Below, piece by piece: positions 41,677 to 42,847 of a DNA stretch of 42,847 nucleotides. The stretch is from contig CANMMM010000028.1 in NCBI GenBank assembly GCA_947498935.1, forward strand, positions 1-42,847. The letters run 5' to 3'. A program made the translations under genes and the position numbers. The DNA comes from an uncultured Aquimarina sp. GTDB lineage: Bacteria; Bacteroidota; Bacteroidia; Flavobacteriales; Flavobacteriaceae. The notes beneath the pieces are model-generated. The model saw only the letters and a program-made list of their open reading frames with translations, searched no databases and was not told the DNA's origin. The first letter of the stretch is position 1; each line of letters starts with the position of its first letter.

Positions 41677-42567
41677 TTAGATTCCACTGAGTATTGTTTC
41701 CAGATGTTTTTTGCGATCAAGTTTAATTCCAGAAGCGTTACGCAATTGGGACTCGGTAAATTCGCCTCTATGTTGTTTCATAAAACATTTTGTCGTTATG
41801 ACCCATATGTCTTTGTCGAGATTAACGATCTTTTTAGAATCATATACCAAATATTTTAGAAACCACTGAAGTTCTTTATTTGTGCCTGTCCACGTGATTC
41901 TATTTTTAGCTTTAATAGGTTGAGATTTAAAGATGTTTTTGAAGTTTTCAAATGAAGTGTTTTTGCATATGAATTCTTCTTTCTTTAAGGCAGACCATAC
42001 GTCCATAAAATTTACAATATGTTCTTTGATATACTTTGGATTCTGTTGAAGTTCTTTTAGAAGTAAAGTATTATAACTAGTACTCTGTTTTCTGACTGTA
42101 TTTTGGGGGGCTTTTCGTTTTGTTTTTAAAAGGATATTCTTGCGATATTTCTTGACTATTTTAGTAAGTCCTTTATTAAAAAAAGTGTTTTTATACTGAA
42201 GTAAAATTAACTCTAGAAATTCTTCGTACCGTTCTTTATTTCCATTAAAAGAATGGGTTAAATGGTATTCTAAAAATCCAAATGTATACTTCATTCTTAT
42301 TTGATATTGTCTTAATTTAAGAGCAAACCAATAATCGAAATCGGTATGATTTACTGTAATGGTCATGTTGTCTATTTTGGTATATCCATCCGATTCAGAA
42401 GGGTTTGTTGCTTTTATAAGTTTGATTTCTAATTTTTCGACAAGTTGAGAAATAATTTTGAGGGTTTGTTGCTGGTTATATTCCGTTGGTTCTAGGAAAT
42501 AGCAGTCAGTCTCAAAGTCAAATATGTGATTGGTGTGTATATCAAGATGATTAAAATAAGTTTTCAT
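41677..42567 (-). CDS. hypothetical protein of the mobile module (possibly RteC-like)
   Basis: This encodes 296 soluble, basic residues. The N-terminal 120 are mixed alpha/beta with an aromatic patch (DFDYWFALKLRQYQIRMKY). The middle is very basic and helical (KIVKKYRKNILLKTKRK). The C-terminal 75 residues contain RITWTGTNKELQWFLKYL followed by DKDIWVITTKCF. That closing pattern resembles the C-terminal region of RteC-type regulators of Bacteroidota conjugative transposons, but the match is an impression only. The stop lies within a CAGTGGA/TCCACTG hairpin (about 41668-41688). Regulator or DNA-binding protein of the element is the best guess. Confidence 0.6.
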   Translation of the reverse strand: MKTYFNHLDIHTNHIFDFETDCYFLEPTEYNQQQTLKIISQLVEKLEIKLIKATNPSESDGYTKIDNMTITVNHTDFDYWFALKLRQYQIRMKYTFGFLEYHLTHSFNGNKERYEEFLELILLQYKNTFFNKGLTKIVKKYRKNILLKTKRKAPQNTVRKQSTSYNTLLLKELQQNPKYIKEHIVNFMDVWSALKKEEFICKNTSFENFKNIFKSQPIKAKNRITWTGTNKELQWFLKYLVYDSKKIVNLDKDIWVITTKCFMKQHRGEFTESQLRNASGIKLDRKKHLETILSGI

Positions 42568-42603
42568 AGGTGAAATTTTTGGTTTGATGAATGATGAAAA
42601 AAT

Positions 42604-42643
42604 AAAAGCCTGTTTCTTATAAAATCATAAGAAACAGGCTTTT
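42604..42643 (-). terminator. rho-independent terminator
   Basis: A perfect 17-bp stem (42604-42620 with 42627-42643) has a 6-nt loop. On the minus strand it is followed by a T-rich tract. It separates the partial gene at the right edge from the gene starting at 42567. Confidence 0.82.
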
Positions 42644-42846
42644 TGCAATGTGCTAGCATGCTTAAGAATAAGGTTACAATCCTCTTCTAAAAAGTTCGAT
42701 ATTTGTCCTGATTGGAGTACAAGACGGGATGACTTCTTATTTTTTGAAGTGATCCCTTTTTTATTTGATAAATAATTGATTGATAATGAAGAAATTACCT
42801 CGAATAATGAATTAACGCGTTTGGTTCGATACAGGTCATTTTTATG
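42625..42846 (-). CDS. C-terminal end of an unknown gene (runs off right edge)
   Basis: One minus-strand frame is open from the window edge to TGA at 42625-42627, giving 73 codons; the other two frames are soon closed. The reading is protein-like, basic and serine-rich (NKKGITSKNKKSSRLVLQSG) with an amphipathic end (ISNFLEEDCNLILKH). The stop falls in the loop of the terminator hairpin, so the last residues are encoded by the stem, which is unusual but seen elsewhere in compact genomes. The start and most of the gene lie outside the window, so nothing can be said on function. Confidence 0.45.
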   Translation of the reverse strand, partial: HKNDLYRTKRVNSLFEVISSLSINYLSNKKGITSKNKKSSRLVLQSGQISNFLEEDCNLILKHASTLQKACFL

Positions 42847-42847
42847 G

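Overview
The window looks like a marine Flavobacteriia chromosome (Bacteroidota), possibly Aquimarina-like; the genus is a guess. Support comes from low GC, no Shine-Dalgarno sites at most starts, TAnnTTTG-type promoter sequence, SprB repeats, a C-terminal type IX secretion sorting domain, many CSDDD-type lipoproteins, and Bacteroidota-style primase/excisionase modules. No rRNA, tRNA, classical IS element or CRISPR array was seen.

Layout. (1) 1-6.8 kb is an accessory/mobile edge. It holds the N-terminal part of a serine recombinase running off the left end with a small partner gene, a 96-bp GC-rich repeat, a DUF6161-like membrane coiled-coil protein, a small lipoprotein/membrane-protein pair, a phage-repressor-like XRE regulator facing a small HTH gene across a divergent promoter region, and two unknown genes. 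(2) 7.25-25.5 kb is one tightly packed + strand operon of six genes. These are a 1621-aa beta-rich exported protein, a fibronectin-III protein, a 1703-aa SprB-repeat protein with a type IX sorting domain, a PKD lipoprotein, a 1466-aa TANFOR-type polymorphic toxin and its SUKH (SMI1/KNR4) immunity protein. The toxin ends in two successive toxin-like domains: a TNT-like NAD glycohydrolase fold followed by a WHH (HNH/Endo VII) nuclease. (3) 25.5-29.75 kb is an AT-rich array of small genes that look like orphan immunity genes, with short relics between them and a truncated second copy of one gene's 5' end. (4) 29.8-34.0 kb holds two lipoproteins and a 792-aa beta-barrel/coiled-coil protein, plausibly more envelope parts of the same system. 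(5) 34.2-42.8 kb is a minus-strand mobile module. It contains an inverted second copy of the 96-bp repeat, four small genes (three with a possible membrane segment), a 600-bp noncoding region with 20-bp repeats in two oppositely oriented pairs of 70-bp pitch, a Toprim + RepA-like primase-helicase, two overlapping excisionase-type HTH genes, a palindrome-rich noncoding region, a DUF4041/GIY-YIG protein and unknown genes.

Working model (inference): the operon builds a Bacteroidota-specific surface apparatus. The SprB protein is exported by type IX secretion, while the giant beta-rich, FnIII and PKD proteins and the barrel form an envelope scaffold that displays or releases the TANFOR toxin. The toxin tip is exchangeable, as the immunity array, the relics and the base-composition change near 23.8 kb suggest. 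The locus lies between mobile-element modules, and inverted copies of one repeat lie about 34 kb apart around it.
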